From the NCBI RefSeq assembly GCF_015351595.1, contig NZ_JADKPT010000007.1:124001-188000 (forward strand): DNA of 64,000 nucleotides, in the 5' to 3' direction. Both the position numbers and the translations under genes were made by a program. The notes under the pieces are model-generated. The model did not search any database. It saw nothing but the letters and a program-made list of their open reading frames with translations, and was not told the origin of the DNA. Within the stretch, counting starts at the first letter, position 1, and each line of letters opens with the position of its first letter. Below, piece by piece: positions 1 to 8,527 of the stretch. This stretch comes from Flavobacterium sp. LC2016-12 (GTDB lineage: Bacteria > Bacteroidota > Bacteroidia > Flavobacteriales > Flavobacteriaceae).

Positions 1-639
1 GATTATAGTTGGTGCAGCATCTAAGTCGGCTATGGTGCGGGCTACTTTTAGGATTCTGTCGTAGGCTCTTGCGGATAGGTTTAGTCGTTCCATAGCAGTT
101 TTTAATAATTCCTTAGATTGTTCATCTAACGCGCAATATTCGCGAATTAATTTGCTGCTCATCTGTGCATTGTAATGTATATTTTCGACTTCTTCAAATC
201 GTTTGGTTTGAATTTCTCTCGCTGCGGTAACACGTTTTCTGATTTCGACACTGCTTTCGGCTTTTCGGTCGTCGGCCAGTTTTTCAAACGGAACAGGTGT
301 TACTTCAATATGAATGTCGATTCGGTCTAATAAGGGTCCGGAAATTTTGCTCAAATAACGTTGCATTTCGTGTGGCGAAGAAGTATTGGGCTGACTTGGA
401 TCGTTGAAAAATCCACTCGGACTCGGATTCATACTCGCCACCAACATAAAAGAAGACGGATAAGTAACCGTGAATTTAGCACGTGAAATGGTTACTTCGC
501 GATCTTCGAGCGGTTGGCGCATTACTTCTAAAACATCGCGTTTAAACTCCGGTAATTCATCTAAAAACAAAACGCCATTGTGCGCCATCGAGATTTCGCC
601 AGGTTGCGGGTAACTTCCGCCGCCTACTAATGCTACATT
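1..639 (-). pseudogene. comM: ComM/YifB C-terminal part, cut by the island and by the window edge
   Basis: This is the downstream part of a Mg-chelatase-like AAA+ ATPase of the ComM/YifB family, which acts as a branch-migration helicase on incoming DNA in natural transformation. Read on the minus strand from 639 it gives NVALVGGGSYP, a Walker-B-like FLDELPEF, the MNPSPSG sensor region and the C-terminal ...ADLDAAPTII, all typical of the family. The protein continues past base 1. It has no start codon of its own: the N-terminal part lies at 24980-25818 on the far side of the island, and joining the two at the shared ACATT restores frame. The split almost certainly inactivates ComM unless the island excises. 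Confidence 0.95.
635..639. other. Left attachment-site junction (attL core)
   Basis: ACATT here recurs at 24980-24984, where the comM reading frame resumes. Left of it the sequence is comM; right of it the sequence is unrelated. The shared core is very short, as expected for a large serine recombinase, which exchanges a 2-bp core inside dissimilar att sites. The exact crossover within the five bases cannot be resolved. Confidence 0.8.
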
Positions 640-641
640 TC

Positions 642-672
642 TTGCTTATGTAAAATATGTGGTCTATATTTG
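642..672 (+). promoter_or_regulatory. Promoter of the serine recombinase
   Basis: TTG (642-644), a 20-bp spacer and TATATTTG (665-672) match the Bacteroidota housekeeping consensus TTG-N~20-TAnnTTTG. The start codon of the recombinase follows at 697. The promoter lies just inside the element, so it would stay linked to the gene in an excised circle. Confidence 0.7.
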
Positions 673-696
673 ATCTATCTAATTTAAGAGAAGTAA

Positions 697-2475
697 ATGG
701 GAAAAGTTGCTATATATGCTAGGGTCTCGACGCTTGAAAAGCAAGATTATAAAAGGCAAATTTCAGATTGTAAAACAGCAATCGGAAACGAATATACGGA
801 AAATAACATTGAAATTTTTGCTGAGCAAATTTCTGGATATAAGGAAAATGAATCTAGACCTCAACTAAGCAAGCTACTCTCAATAATTGAAAATGACCCA
901 AAGTATTTTTCAAGGATATATTGCACAGAACTGAGTCGCCTTGGAAGAGACCCAAGAAGCACCAGAAAACTATTAGATGACTTAACAGATAAGCAAATCC
1001 CTGTATTTATTACATCAATCAATAGGCAAACACTTGATGAAAATGGTGAGCGTGATTCAATTATGAATATTGTTTTGCAGGTACTTATGGAATTTGCAGA
1101 TAGTGAATCTAAAACAATGAAAAAAAGGTCTAGATCAGGTTTACTTCAAAGTGTGGTCAACGGAAATGCTGGCGGTTCAAAAAATTTACCGTACGGATAT
1201 GCTAAAGATGAAAACAAAAAGCTAATTGTTGATGATGAAGAAGCTGAAATAATAAAGGAAATCTTTAACCTTTATAAAAAAGGAAATGGATTTAAAGCAA
1301 TAGCAAATATTTTCAATTATAGAGAAATACCAACTAGAACCCAAAAGGCATTTGGTAACCAGTTGATGAAATACAAGACAGAAAAAACAGCTGACAAAGT
1401 TACTTGGACCGATGTTACAATTGATAAAATCATTAAAAATCCCTTATATTATGGACAAAGAAGATTTAAAGGTAATCTTTATCCAGCACCAGCGATAATT
1501 GAAGAACAGCTTTACAGGGAATGCAATGAAATTACAGCAACTAAAACACATCGCAATTATCTCACTACGTACACATATCTTCTGAAAGATTTGCTTATTT
1601 GTGGGTGTTGTGGTCGCAACTACTTTGCAAAGTTTAAACCAGTTGAACGAGGTGACAAGGTTTATATTTGTTCATCAAGATTAACCAAAGGTGGAAACTG
1701 TGGTAATGTAGGTGTTAATATTTCCTTGCTGGAATCAGCAATATATGAAGAATTTATTAGTAGTGGTCGTCTAGCAAAATATATACACATGAACAAGCTC
1801 GATATTTTTGAAGAATTAAAAACAAAAATAAGCGGACTTGAAATTGAATTAAAAATTGCTCAAACCGATTTCGCAAAAAAAGAAAATGAAAAAAATCGTT
1901 TGCTTGACCTGTATCTTGCTGACAAAATTGATTCCATTGGATTTGAAAAAAAACAGGCCGAAATTAATCAAAGTGAATTTGAACTTACAACCAAGGCTAA
2001 TTTATTAAAAGAAGAAATATTTCAAAATAAAAAAATATTTGATAAACAAAACGACAAGCAAGCCACAACTCAAATGCTTATTGATGCTAAAGACAATAGA
2101 ATTGAACTAAAGACACTTTTTAATCAATTTATATCAAAGGTCATAATAAACAAATTAGATGCTAAAACTGTACTAGCAAGCGTTTTTATTACTTACGGCG
2201 GTAAAGAGATTGGACATCCTTTTAAATTATTTTTAAATATAAGGGGATTAGCGTCTAGACCAATGAAATATCAATATGTATCAGTTACAGGAATGAACTA
2301 TAGACCAATATATAGAAACAATATTTTACTTAATAATCCACATAAATTATTATTAGAAGTTGAAGAAAATAAAGCTGTTTACGATGCCTTAGATGATCAC
2401 TATGATTTTTTTATAATTAATATTCCAACTGAAAATTTAATACTTATTGAAAACACTTACCCCATCACTGTTTAA
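697..2475 (+). CDS. Large serine recombinase (island integrase)
   Basis: A 592-residue site-specific serine recombinase, probably responsible for integrating the island into comM and excising it. The N-terminal resolvase domain has the catalytic Ser11 in AIYARVS and the active-site region ELSRLGRD. A recombinase DNA-binding domain follows (about residues 160-270, starting near LPYGYA), then a zinc ribbon with CGCCG and a second Cys pair near residues 300-345, then a long Lys/Glu-rich coiled-coil segment (about 370-450). This is the domain order of phage and ICE large serine integrases. It sits right at the left junction with its own promoter. No separate excision factor is recognisable. Confidence 0.93.
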   Translation: MGKVAIYARVSTLEKQDYKRQISDCKTAIGNEYTENNIEIFAEQISGYKENESRPQLSKLLSIIENDPKYFSRIYCTELSRLGRDPRSTRKLLDDLTDKQIPVFITSINRQTLDENGERDSIMNIVLQVLMEFADSESKTMKKRSRSGLLQSVVNGNAGGSKNLPYGYAKDENKKLIVDDEEAEIIKEIFNLYKKGNGFKAIANIFNYREIPTRTQKAFGNQLMKYKTEKTADKVTWTDVTIDKIIKNPLYYGQRRFKGNLYPAPAIIEEQLYRECNEITATKTHRNYLTTYTYLLKDLLICGCCGRNYFAKFKPVERGDKVYICSSRLTKGGNCGNVGVNISLLESAIYEEFISSGRLAKYIHMNKLDIFEELKTKISGLEIELKIAQTDFAKKENEKNRLLDLYLADKIDSIGFEKKQAEINQSEFELTTKANLLKEEIFQNKKIFDKQNDKQATTQMLIDAKDNRIELKTLFNQFISKVIINKLDAKTVLASVFITYGGKEIGHPFKLFLNIRGLASRPMKYQYVSVTGMNYRPIYRNNILLNNPHKLLLEVEENKAVYDALDDHYDFFIINIPTENLILIENTYPITV

Positions 2476-2545
2476 AACAAAACAAAAGAATTCATATTAC
2501 TTCACTCATATGATTCTCTTTATTTAAATAACCTGTTCATAAATT

Positions 2546-3019
2546 TTAATCCATCATTTTCATAATTGCGATAATTCGAAAACATTCACGCATTAAAGCT
2601 GAATCTTTTAATTGTGCCGTTGAATATGGCTTTACTGATGAAAGACTAGGCTGAAGTCTGTCAACTTCTCGTCCAGATTGTTTTTTAGTAGATGCTCCAG
2701 TTGGATGGTCCGTATTTGCTCTTATTTTATTAGAAAACTCCTTTTTCGTGTTTTCATGTTTAGTCCAATTCTTTGCAAACACAATCATTTTATCTAAAAT
2801 CTCAAGTTTCTCTTTGTCTTCATCATTAGATAAAGAATGATGATTTGAAAATGAATTAAGCTTTGCCAATTGTGATTTGCTGGCTTTTTCTAGGGCTATA
2901 TATCTCAAAGCTTCTTCAAAGCCTTCTGGCTTTTTGTCTTTTAAAATATACTTGTTTACGTTTTTTTTAAGTTGGTCTATTACGCTTGGCGGTATCGTAA
3001 TTAAATCAGTTTGTTCCAT
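2546..3019 (-). CDS. Hypothetical protein, 157 aa
   Basis: Family not recognised. The start is placed at the Met of MEQTDLITIPP (3019); an upstream in-frame ATG at 3055 would add 12 hydrophobic residues without support. The protein is charged and probably soluble, with a Lys-rich helical first half and a C-terminal PSLSSVKPYSTAQLKDSALMR segment. It converges on the serine recombinase gene and lies distal to the last cassette-type repeat, so it may belong to the carrier element rather than the array. It could be a small regulatory or mobilisation protein, but nothing in the sequence proves this. Confidence 0.5.
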   Translation of the reverse strand: MEQTDLITIPPSVIDQLKKNVNKYILKDKKPEGFEEALRYIALEKASKSQLAKLNSFSNHHSLSNDEDKEKLEILDKMIVFAKNWTKHENTKKEFSNKIRANTDHPTGASTKKQSGREVDRLQPSLSSVKPYSTAQLKDSALMRECFRIIAIMKMMD

Positions 3020-3274
3020 ATTACTCTTTAATATAAATATCTCAAAAGAAAACAATAGCCGTTTTTTTATTCAAAAAAATCCAAAAAAAAAATTTTGGAA
3101 ATTTGAATTTTATGAAGTGATCTTAGAAAATTCTGGAAAGAAAATTAAATTTTAAAATGGTGATTTAAAAACAAAAAATTGTTCAAACACCTAATCGTAG
3201 GTGTACATTTTTAAATGAGTGTTTAAAAAGTGGAGTCATGGATTCTCTGGAGAAAGAGATTCTTTCCTATATCT
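3020..3274. other. AT-rich gap with small hairpins
   Basis: No gene is visible. There is a perfect 7-bp stem with a tetraloop (ACACCTA 3187-3193, TAGGTGT 3198-3204) and a weaker TCTCT/AGAGA hairpin at 3244-3259. The stretch separates the last cassette site from the preceding small gene and may be the distal edge of the cassette array. Confidence 0.5.
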
Positions 3275-3377
3275 ATGGTTTGGGACCAAAGCCTTCGGAT
3301 TTGCCAAATCATCACAAATACAAGACCATTTTTAAATTAAACCAACTTCTCAAATCTCTTGTAGCAAGAGTTAGCAC
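3275..3377 (-). repeat. attC-like site 9 (truncated), end of array
   Basis: The right arm is CTCTTGTAGCAAG followed by GTTAGCAC (3370-3377), and the AT-rich centre matches the other sites (CACAAATACAAGACCATTTTT). The outer left arm is missing: the sequence before GGTTTGGGACC is unrelated. The right arm is close to the reverse complement of the left arm of the site at 4263, as expected for members of one family. A lost left arm would make this the degraded terminal site of the array. Confidence 0.6.
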
Positions 3378-3386
3378 AAGTTTTTT

Positions 3387-4252
3387 CTAAATCATTGTCA
3401 TGTGATCCCCATTTTTCACCATTCCAGTCAAGTCTATTTTAAAATCTTCTTTAACTCTTTTTGCAAACTGAAAAGGATCAACATCTTTTAATATTAAAAT
3501 TTGTCTTGTTAAACGAGGATAATATAATGTTCCAAAATTACCCATCGGAAAATGTATTCCAATAGCTGGCTGAAAAGGATTATTGGATATTAAATAACTA
3601 TATGAATAAGCTCCTGTTTTAGCATCTCCAAATGGTAAAGGGATAGATTGATTTCCATGGATAGTCATTGAAGTTGGTTGCCCAATGAAAATTGACATTT
3701 TCATTAAATATTCTAATCCTCTTTGAGTTGTATGTACAGTTATATGAAATCCTCCAATACTTTCTATACTTCTGCTTGAAACAACTTCTTCGAATGCTTT
3801 AGAATGGATGTCAAGAATGTGTTTCATATCAGTACTTTTCAAATTTGGTAAAAAGTTTCGTTGATATAAATTTAACCCAGAAACATCCCAATCCAATGAT
3901 TTTGATTTGAAGGTACAATCTCACCATTTGAAATTTTATAAAGTAAAGGTTGATTTTCTAATGCGCCAATTAAAAAGTCAGTTTCATAATTTGAACTTTT
4001 ATTTATTTCGTGGAGTAACTTTTTTACTTTTTCTATAGTTAGTTCTTCTAGTTTATAAACTTGTTCAATTGCTTCTTGAGCGGTGTCAACTCCGCCAGCA
4101 TATGAAAAGCAAAGTCTTGGATGCAAAATGATTGTTTTTAATAAGCCTGAAAAAATATTTTTTCTATTAGAGGGAATATTTGGATCAGTGATTTTTGAAT
4201 CACTGTCAATTCTTAATGAGCCTTGAACTATTTTTCCGATTACTAATGTCAT
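3387..4252 (-). pseudogene. Proteasome-like Ntn hydrolase, frameshifted
   Basis: Two overlapping reading frames (4252-3872 and 3896-3387) together form one protein of about 285 residues. After Met removal the N terminus is Thr1, followed by Asp17, Lys19 and Thr21 in DSDSKITD, the spacing seen in 20S proteasome/HslV beta subunits. YAGGVDTAQEAIEQV and DFLIGALENQPLLYKISNGE match the family's internal motifs. The frame changes between about 3890 and 3915, inside AAATCAAAATCATTGG; continuing in the -1 frame gives SLDWDVSGLNLYQ and a second half of unknown fold. No canonical slippery heptamer is present, so a mutation or sequencing indel is more likely than programmed frameshifting. Cassette 9 of the array. 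Confidence 0.6.
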
Positions 4253-4262
4253 TTTAAAATGT

Positions 4263-4397
4263 GTGCTAATGTTCCCTTGCTACAAGAGGCTTGGGCCTAA
4301 AGTAACGTAAATTTTCGGATTTGCTAAATCATCTCAAATTCAAAACTATCTTTCATTAAGCAAATTGTGTAAATCCGTTGTTGTGGCTGTTATATGC
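4263..4397 (-). repeat. attC-like site 8
   Basis: The left arm is GTGCTAAT followed by CTTGCTACAAGAGG; the right arm is CCGTTGTTGTGG then GTTATATGC (4389-4397). The AT-rich centre (CTCAAATTCAAAACTATCTTT) is related to the other array sites. It separates the Ntn hydrolase gene from the CoiA-like gene. The arms pair imperfectly. Confidence 0.6.
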
Positions 4398-4449
4398 AGG
4401 CAATTTTATGAGCCACTTGAATTATTTTCGACTATTTCAACGATATATT

Positions 4450-5286
4450 TTAAAATCTACGTCGTCTATTTCTATAAATAAATCGGTTTAGCGGACTCCC
4501 AAATTGTCTAAAATTTACATTACGAGACAGGGTTTGTTGATGCTCTAGTCGTCGATTTATTTCATCTTGCTTTCGGAAGTTGCTCATAAACTCTTGAACT
4601 CTTGATGTCCATTCTCCGTTAGTGGTTGTTGTTATAAATGCTTTACGTGAAATCTCTGCAACTTTAGCATATGTTCCAACTTGTGGGAATAAACAATAAA
4701 GAGTATTTCTCAAACCTTCGGAGTCCTCCATAGAACCGTCTCCACGAAAATCAAAGATTACAGGTACAGAACTTTCGAGCCAAGCTGACGGAAAACACCA
4801 ATCTACAAGATCAACTCCAAATATTTTCGGATTGTCTGTATTATAAAAAATTGTATTTTCAAAACAGTTCTTTTTACCTTTGAGAAAACGAGGATAATCA
4901 TATTTCAGGCGTGTACCGTCGACTACCCAAACCATATTTTTATAAAATTGTTCTCTGGAAGTTCGTTCTTCAGGTTTAATATGCGAATGTTGAAATTCTA
5001 CAACGAGATTATGAGCTGTAAGAACATCTGCAATATGTTTTTCTCCTGTTCTCTTATCAAGCAATGATACTTCTTGCCAATCAGCGGGATAATTATTTTT
5101 CCAATTTCGGTGCCATTCTGTTTCTGGTTCCCACCAATTATCACAATCTGTTTTGCTTTTATGTGACCAATGCCAAATTTTTCTTGTGCCACATTTTGCA
5201 ATAACTGGTTTAGAACAACAGCAACACAATCCGTTAAGTTTCGGTTGAGCTTCTGTCCGATTATTACCTATTAAAGCAAAACGCAT
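4450..5286 (-). CDS. CoiA-like nuclease
   Basis: A 278-residue protein related to the competence protein CoiA family of restriction-endonuclease-fold nucleases. A Cys-rich N terminus (GLCCCCSKPVIAKCG, then IWHWSHKS) suggests zinc binding. It is followed by HIADVLTAHNLVVEFQHSHI (about residues 83-102), where Asp and Glu-x-Gln match the D...ExQ core of the nuclease fold, and by a conserved Arg/Tyr-containing helix (TSREQFYKNMVWVVDG). The C terminus is Arg-rich and probably binds nucleic acid. It sits as a single-gene cassette between two attC-like sites. The likely role is a defence or DNA-processing nuclease rather than competence as such. Confidence 0.75.
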   Translation of the reverse strand: MRFALIGNNRTEAQPKLNGLCCCCSKPVIAKCGTRKIWHWSHKSKTDCDNWWEPETEWHRNWKNNYPADWQEVSLLDKRTGEKHIADVLTAHNLVVEFQHSHIKPEERTSREQFYKNMVWVVDGTRLKYDYPRFLKGKKNCFENTIFYNTDNPKIFGVDLVDWCFPSAWLESSVPVIFDFRGDGSMEDSEGLRNTLYCLFPQVGTYAKVAEISRKAFITTTTNGEWTSRVQEFMSNFRKQDEINRRLEHQQTLSRNVNFRQFGSPLNRFIYRNRRRRF

Positions 5287-5341
5287 ATTTTAGACTGTTT
5301 TAAGGTTTGCTTGTTTTTTCACAGCTTTGGTCAATGCTTGC

Positions 5342-5470
5342 CACTAACTTTCTGGCACTACAAAAGGTTGAGAGTTAAAGATATGAGATCTTTTCATTAA
5401 ACACAAATTTTCCAAGTACAAACCATTTTCAAATTCAGCCTAAAACCCAAATATCTTTTAGCTGTTAGCA
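5342..5470 (-). repeat. attC-like site 7
   Basis: It starts ACTAAC (5343-5348) and ends GTTAGCA (5464-5470). The centre (AAACACAAATTTTCCAAGTAC, AAACCATTTTCAAATTCAGCC) is almost the same as in the sites at 6829 and 8396. It separates the CoiA-like cassette from the 102-residue gene. Confidence 0.7.
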
Positions 5471-5478
5471 GTAGTCGA

Positions 5479-5787
5479 TTATAAGCTTTCTATGTGTGGT
5501 GAATAAGGATTTGGCCAATTTTCATTAACAGAATTAAATAATAGATTTACCCAATTTTCATCTTCTGATGCTTTTTTTCCAACATACCCTCTTCCCTTTC
5601 TATTTGTGTCATACCTAAATTTTATTTCATCTAATTCGTTATCATCAACAACTTTTGAAATGAACAAATACCCATCATTTGTTACGCGAAATTGAGTATT
5701 TACACTATCGTCTTCTGAGGCAATTAATTTCTTTAAACTTTCAATTGTAAATTCTCCTGTATTCAGATTTATTCTCATTATTTTCAC
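5479..5787 (-). CDS. Hypothetical protein, 102 aa
   Basis: Family not recognised. An acidic, soluble protein with a beta-rich look (MRINLNTGEFTIESL, RVTNDGYLFISKVV) and a C-terminal NENWPNPYSP. An alternative start at Met4 would give 99 residues. It is a complete cassette by itself: the attC-like site at 5342 lies a few bases after its stop and the one at 5819 lies before its start. A small immunity or antitoxin protein is possible, but it has no adjacent partner except the HNH nuclease cassette upstream. Confidence 0.55.
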   Translation of the reverse strand: MKIMRINLNTGEFTIESLKKLIASEDDSVNTQFRVTNDGYLFISKVVDDNELDEIKFRYDTNRKGRGYVGKKASEDENWVNLLFNSVNENWPNPYSPHIESL

Positions 5788-5818
5788 TTTTAAGTTTAGA
5801 TTTTGGTTCGCGGTTACT

Positions 5819-5936
5819 GCTAACGTTTTGGCGCTAGTGTTGTTGTGGATTTCGAAGCCGACTATTTTCAGCTAAACGAATATATAAATAAAAAAGTTGA
5901 TTTCACTAACGCCCAATCATGATAAACGGATGTTAT
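5819..5936 (-). repeat. attC-like site 6 (divergent family)
   Basis: Outer ends are GCTAAC and GTTAT (5932-5936). Inner arms GGCGCTAGTG (5830-5839) and CACTAACGCC (5904-5913) pair with one mismatch, and CGTTT (5824-5828) faces AAACG (5924-5928). Structure is conserved, but the centre differs from the common family. The right end overlaps the last codons of the HNH gene. Confidence 0.7.
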
Positions 5937-6792
5937 CGGATGTCGCTCTATTTTCCAATATAAGTTTCCTGAGTTCCTCAACTAATAAATAATTTCCATT
6001 TACATATTTTCTATGAAGCATTCTATGACAGTTTGAACATACCAAAGCCAAATCTTCAAACTTCGTTTTTCTAATCCCTCCAATTGAGATTGGAACTCTG
6101 TGGTGACATTCAATAAAACCTAAACCTAGTAATGGATATTCTGTTTCAAAATTAAAGCCACAAGCTTCACAAAATAAGCGATCTTCTTCTTTAGCTATTG
6201 CTTTCGCTTTGGCTATAAGTTCAGGTTTACGCTCCTTAAATTTATGTAATTTATAGACAGATTTATCAGCACCTTCTTCTAAACCTTCATCATTATCTTT
6301 TTCATCATATATCTCTGTAATCAGGTTGTTGTCAATATTAAAAAGTTCGAAAAGGAAATTTTGTTTTTGTAAAATTGTTTTATCTCCTCTGTGGCTTTCG
6401 AGTGTATCGACAAAACAAATTTGGCCACGATTAGCTTTAAACAATGTCCAAGTCGAATCAAGTGGCAAATTAACTTTTGGGATACCTACAACGCCAACCA
6501 GCCTTATATATGGATGGTCAGGATTAGAAACCTTCCCAATCAAATTATCTAATGGAGTTACCAGATGCGTTATGAATGTTCCGCCACCAAAAGTTGGAGT
6601 TGATTTTAATGTTTGAAAAATAACCATTAATTCACCAGGCTTCGCTTTTTCATAATTTGTAGGGTACCATTTTGGGTTTTTAGAAAAATTTAAATTAAAA
6701 GTATCACCCAATTTATATTCCATATATGCCCAAGAATTTCCTTTGTCTCTAGTGACACTTTTAATCCATTTTATGTCTGAGGATTTATACAT
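5917..6792 (-). CDS. HNH endonuclease
   Basis: A 291-residue protein with a C-terminal HNH nuclease domain. FCEACGFNF supplies the first zinc Cys pair, GFIECHHRVPIS the catalytic His pair, and DLALVCSNCHRMLHRK the second Cys pair plus the Asn/His of the metal site. The N-terminal 160 residues (with PGELMVIFQTLKS and VGVVGIPKV) resemble the EVE/SRA-like sensing domains that often precede HNH domains in restriction enzymes, but I cannot assign them firmly. The domain order suggests a modification-dependent restriction nuclease. Its 3' end runs into an attC-like site. Cassette 6. Confidence 0.8.
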   Translation of the reverse strand: MYKSSDIKWIKSVTRDKGNSWAYMEYKLGDTFNLNFSKNPKWYPTNYEKAKPGELMVIFQTLKSTPTFGGGTFITHLVTPLDNLIGKVSNPDHPYIRLVGVVGIPKVNLPLDSTWTLFKANRGQICFVDTLESHRGDKTILQKQNFLFELFNIDNNLITEIYDEKDNDEGLEEGADKSVYKLHKFKERKPELIAKAKAIAKEEDRLFCEACGFNFETEYPLLGLGFIECHHRVPISIGGIRKTKFEDLALVCSNCHRMLHRKYVNGNYLLVEELRKLILENRATSDNIRLS

Positions 6793-6828
6793 AAATTTAG
6801 TTTTTATTGCTGTTTTTTTTTACGATTT

Positions 6829-6966
6829 CCGCTAACTTCCTAGCGTCACAAAAGGTTTAGGATTAAAGATGCTCGCTTTTTCCATTATGCACAAATTTTT
6901 CAAGTACAAAACCATTTTTAAATTCAGCCAAATACTTAAATCTCGAGTAACAAATAGTGGTAGCTT
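6829..6966 (-). repeat. attC-like site 5
   Basis: It starts CCGCTAAC (6829-6836). The centre (GGTTTAGGATTAAAGATGC, CACAAATTTTTCAAGTAC) is nearly identical to the sites at 5342 and 8396. The right end is degenerate (CGAGTAACAAATAGTGGTAGC), with no clear GTTA, so this site may be inactive. Confidence 0.6.
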
Positions 6967-6997
6967 TTTTATCTCACGCAAATTTCAATATTAAATG

Positions 6998-8353
6998 CTA
7001 TTCTTGTTTCTTATCCTTCACAATATCGAAATGACGGTGCAAATCGTCAATTGTATTCATTGTACTAATTGTATTGATACAATGTATTAAAAAAACTAGT
7101 CCGCACAATGTGACACTGTAATAACTTTCCACATCAATTGCCAACTCAATGCGATTATGTACATATTTATCCCGAATATCATAAAGTCGTCTGATGTTTG
7201 TACGCATTACTTCTTGATCTCCTACGTGTAATTTCGGGATGACATTTTTTTTTAATATCGTTTCTCCTTTAGCTTTATAATTGTTTTTTGGAATTATTAA
7301 TGTTTCAAAGAACGAAATCAAGTTTATTATTCGTTCATAAAGATTTGAAAAGCTGTTTAGTGAGCCAAATTGAATAATTGCATTTTCCATGTCGTAATAT
7401 ATTTCTACGTTTCGTTTTGATATTATGAACTGGTGAAAAAGGAATAATCCATCTTTCATTACTTTGTTAAGTTCAGCTTGACCAATGGAAATAGGTTGTG
7501 TATTTGTTGGAAATTCTACATTGAATCCAATATTTTGAAAGTTTCCAATATGACTTAAATATTCTACTTTGTCGACAACTCTATAATCAAAATCTACATT
7601 AAATGTATCAACGCCAGTCCTCAGCATCTGCGGAAAAAGAAAACATTTTAGAGAGTTTACGGATAACCTAATCTCTTTTTTAGCAAGTTCTACACATTTA
7701 CTTTCTACTCCGAAAACAGTAACTGTAGCAAGTGGTGTGCTTACAAATGAATTAAAGATCTTATTCCAATCCTCTACCTTCATATCTCTACCGTTTTTTT
7801 TAGCCTCTGCACTTGTTGTTTCAAAGATTTTTAAACTATCGTTTTGGGACAGTTGATGAAAATGACAATTACCGACTTGAAAAGAAGTTTGTATTTCTAG
7901 AGCTTTAATTATAAAGTCATAATGGCGTTGTTTAGCTTTTTCCTCTATTTTAGTAACTACAAAATCATACAGTTCGACAGTTGCAATCTTAGAGATATAA
8001 ATCCCAATCATCCAATCAAATGTAACTTTTACAATGAATTTATAATCTGCCACACGATTAATAAAGTCAATAGATAAAAATTGTTCAACCAAAAATTTAA
8101 ACTGGTTGTAATCCGATTCATTAATTATGATTTCTTCATTCGGTAATCTAGCTCCAATGTTTACATTATTATTGAAAATATCAAGGTTTGAAAATTGAGA
8201 AATGGAATCGTCAGCCATTTGAAGCGTTGGTATACCTGCTTCATTATCTCTGCGTTCTTCTTCTAAACTTCTTGAGGTTTTGATTATAGGTCTTGATTTT
8301 ACTAATTCAAAAACCTTATACCCATTTTGATTGATAGATAATACTGAATCCAT
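6998..8353 (-). CDS. HEPN-motif protein (ApeA-like C terminus)
   Basis: A 451-residue protein with a predicted mixed N-terminal domain and an all-helical C terminus. RRLYDIRDKYVH (RDKYVH, about residues 394-399) fits the RxxxxH motif of HEPN RNases and is followed by hydrophobic helices, the arrangement seen in ApeA-type HEPN proteins that act as abortive-infection RNases on tRNA or other RNA. The N-terminal part is not recognised and may be the phage-sensing half. The gene has its own cassette. The next cassette upstream also carries an RxxxxH motif. HEPN activity is inferred from the motif and helix pattern alone. Confidence 0.6.
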   Translation of the reverse strand: MDSVLSINQNGYKVFELVKSRPIIKTSRSLEEERRDNEAGIPTLQMADDSISQFSNLDIFNNNVNIGARLPNEEIIINESDYNQFKFLVEQFLSIDFINRVADYKFIVKVTFDWMIGIYISKIATVELYDFVVTKIEEKAKQRHYDFIIKALEIQTSFQVGNCHFHQLSQNDSLKIFETTSAEAKKNGRDMKVEDWNKIFNSFVSTPLATVTVFGVESKCVELAKKEIRLSVNSLKCFLFPQMLRTGVDTFNVDFDYRVVDKVEYLSHIGNFQNIGFNVEFPTNTQPISIGQAELNKVMKDGLFLFHQFIISKRNVEIYYDMENAIIQFGSLNSFSNLYERIINLISFFETLIIPKNNYKAKGETILKKNVIPKLHVGDQEVMRTNIRRLYDIRDKYVHNRIELAIDVESYYSVTLCGLVFLIHCINTISTMNTIDDLHRHFDIVKDKKQE

Positions 8354-8395
8354 TATTGTTTATGCTCGTTTTATTTGTCACATCACGAAAGTTAC

Positions 8396-8527
8396 CACTA
8401 ATGTTTTGGCTCTACATGAGGTTTAGGATTAAAGATGCAAGGTTTTCTATTAAACACAAATTTTCCAAATACAAAACCATCTTTAAATTCACCCTAATGC
8501 CCAAATCTATTGTAATTGCTGTTAGAC
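8396..8527 (-). repeat. attC-like site 4
   Basis: Left end CCACTAATG; right end GTTAGAC (8521-8527), a perfect match to the integron GTTRRRY core. The centre is close to the sites at 5342 and 6829. The TAA stop codon of the upstream gene (8522-8524 on the minus strand) lies inside the core, so gene and site are fused without spacer. Confidence 0.75.

Noticed and set aside
2877..3155. A 92-residue plus-strand frame
   Set aside because: Antisense to the start of the 157-residue gene, low-complexity Phe/Lys-rich; a shadow.
3872..3920. Programmed -1 frameshift in the Ntn hydrolase gene
   Set aside because: No canonical slippery heptamer in frame and no clear downstream stem; mutation is simpler.
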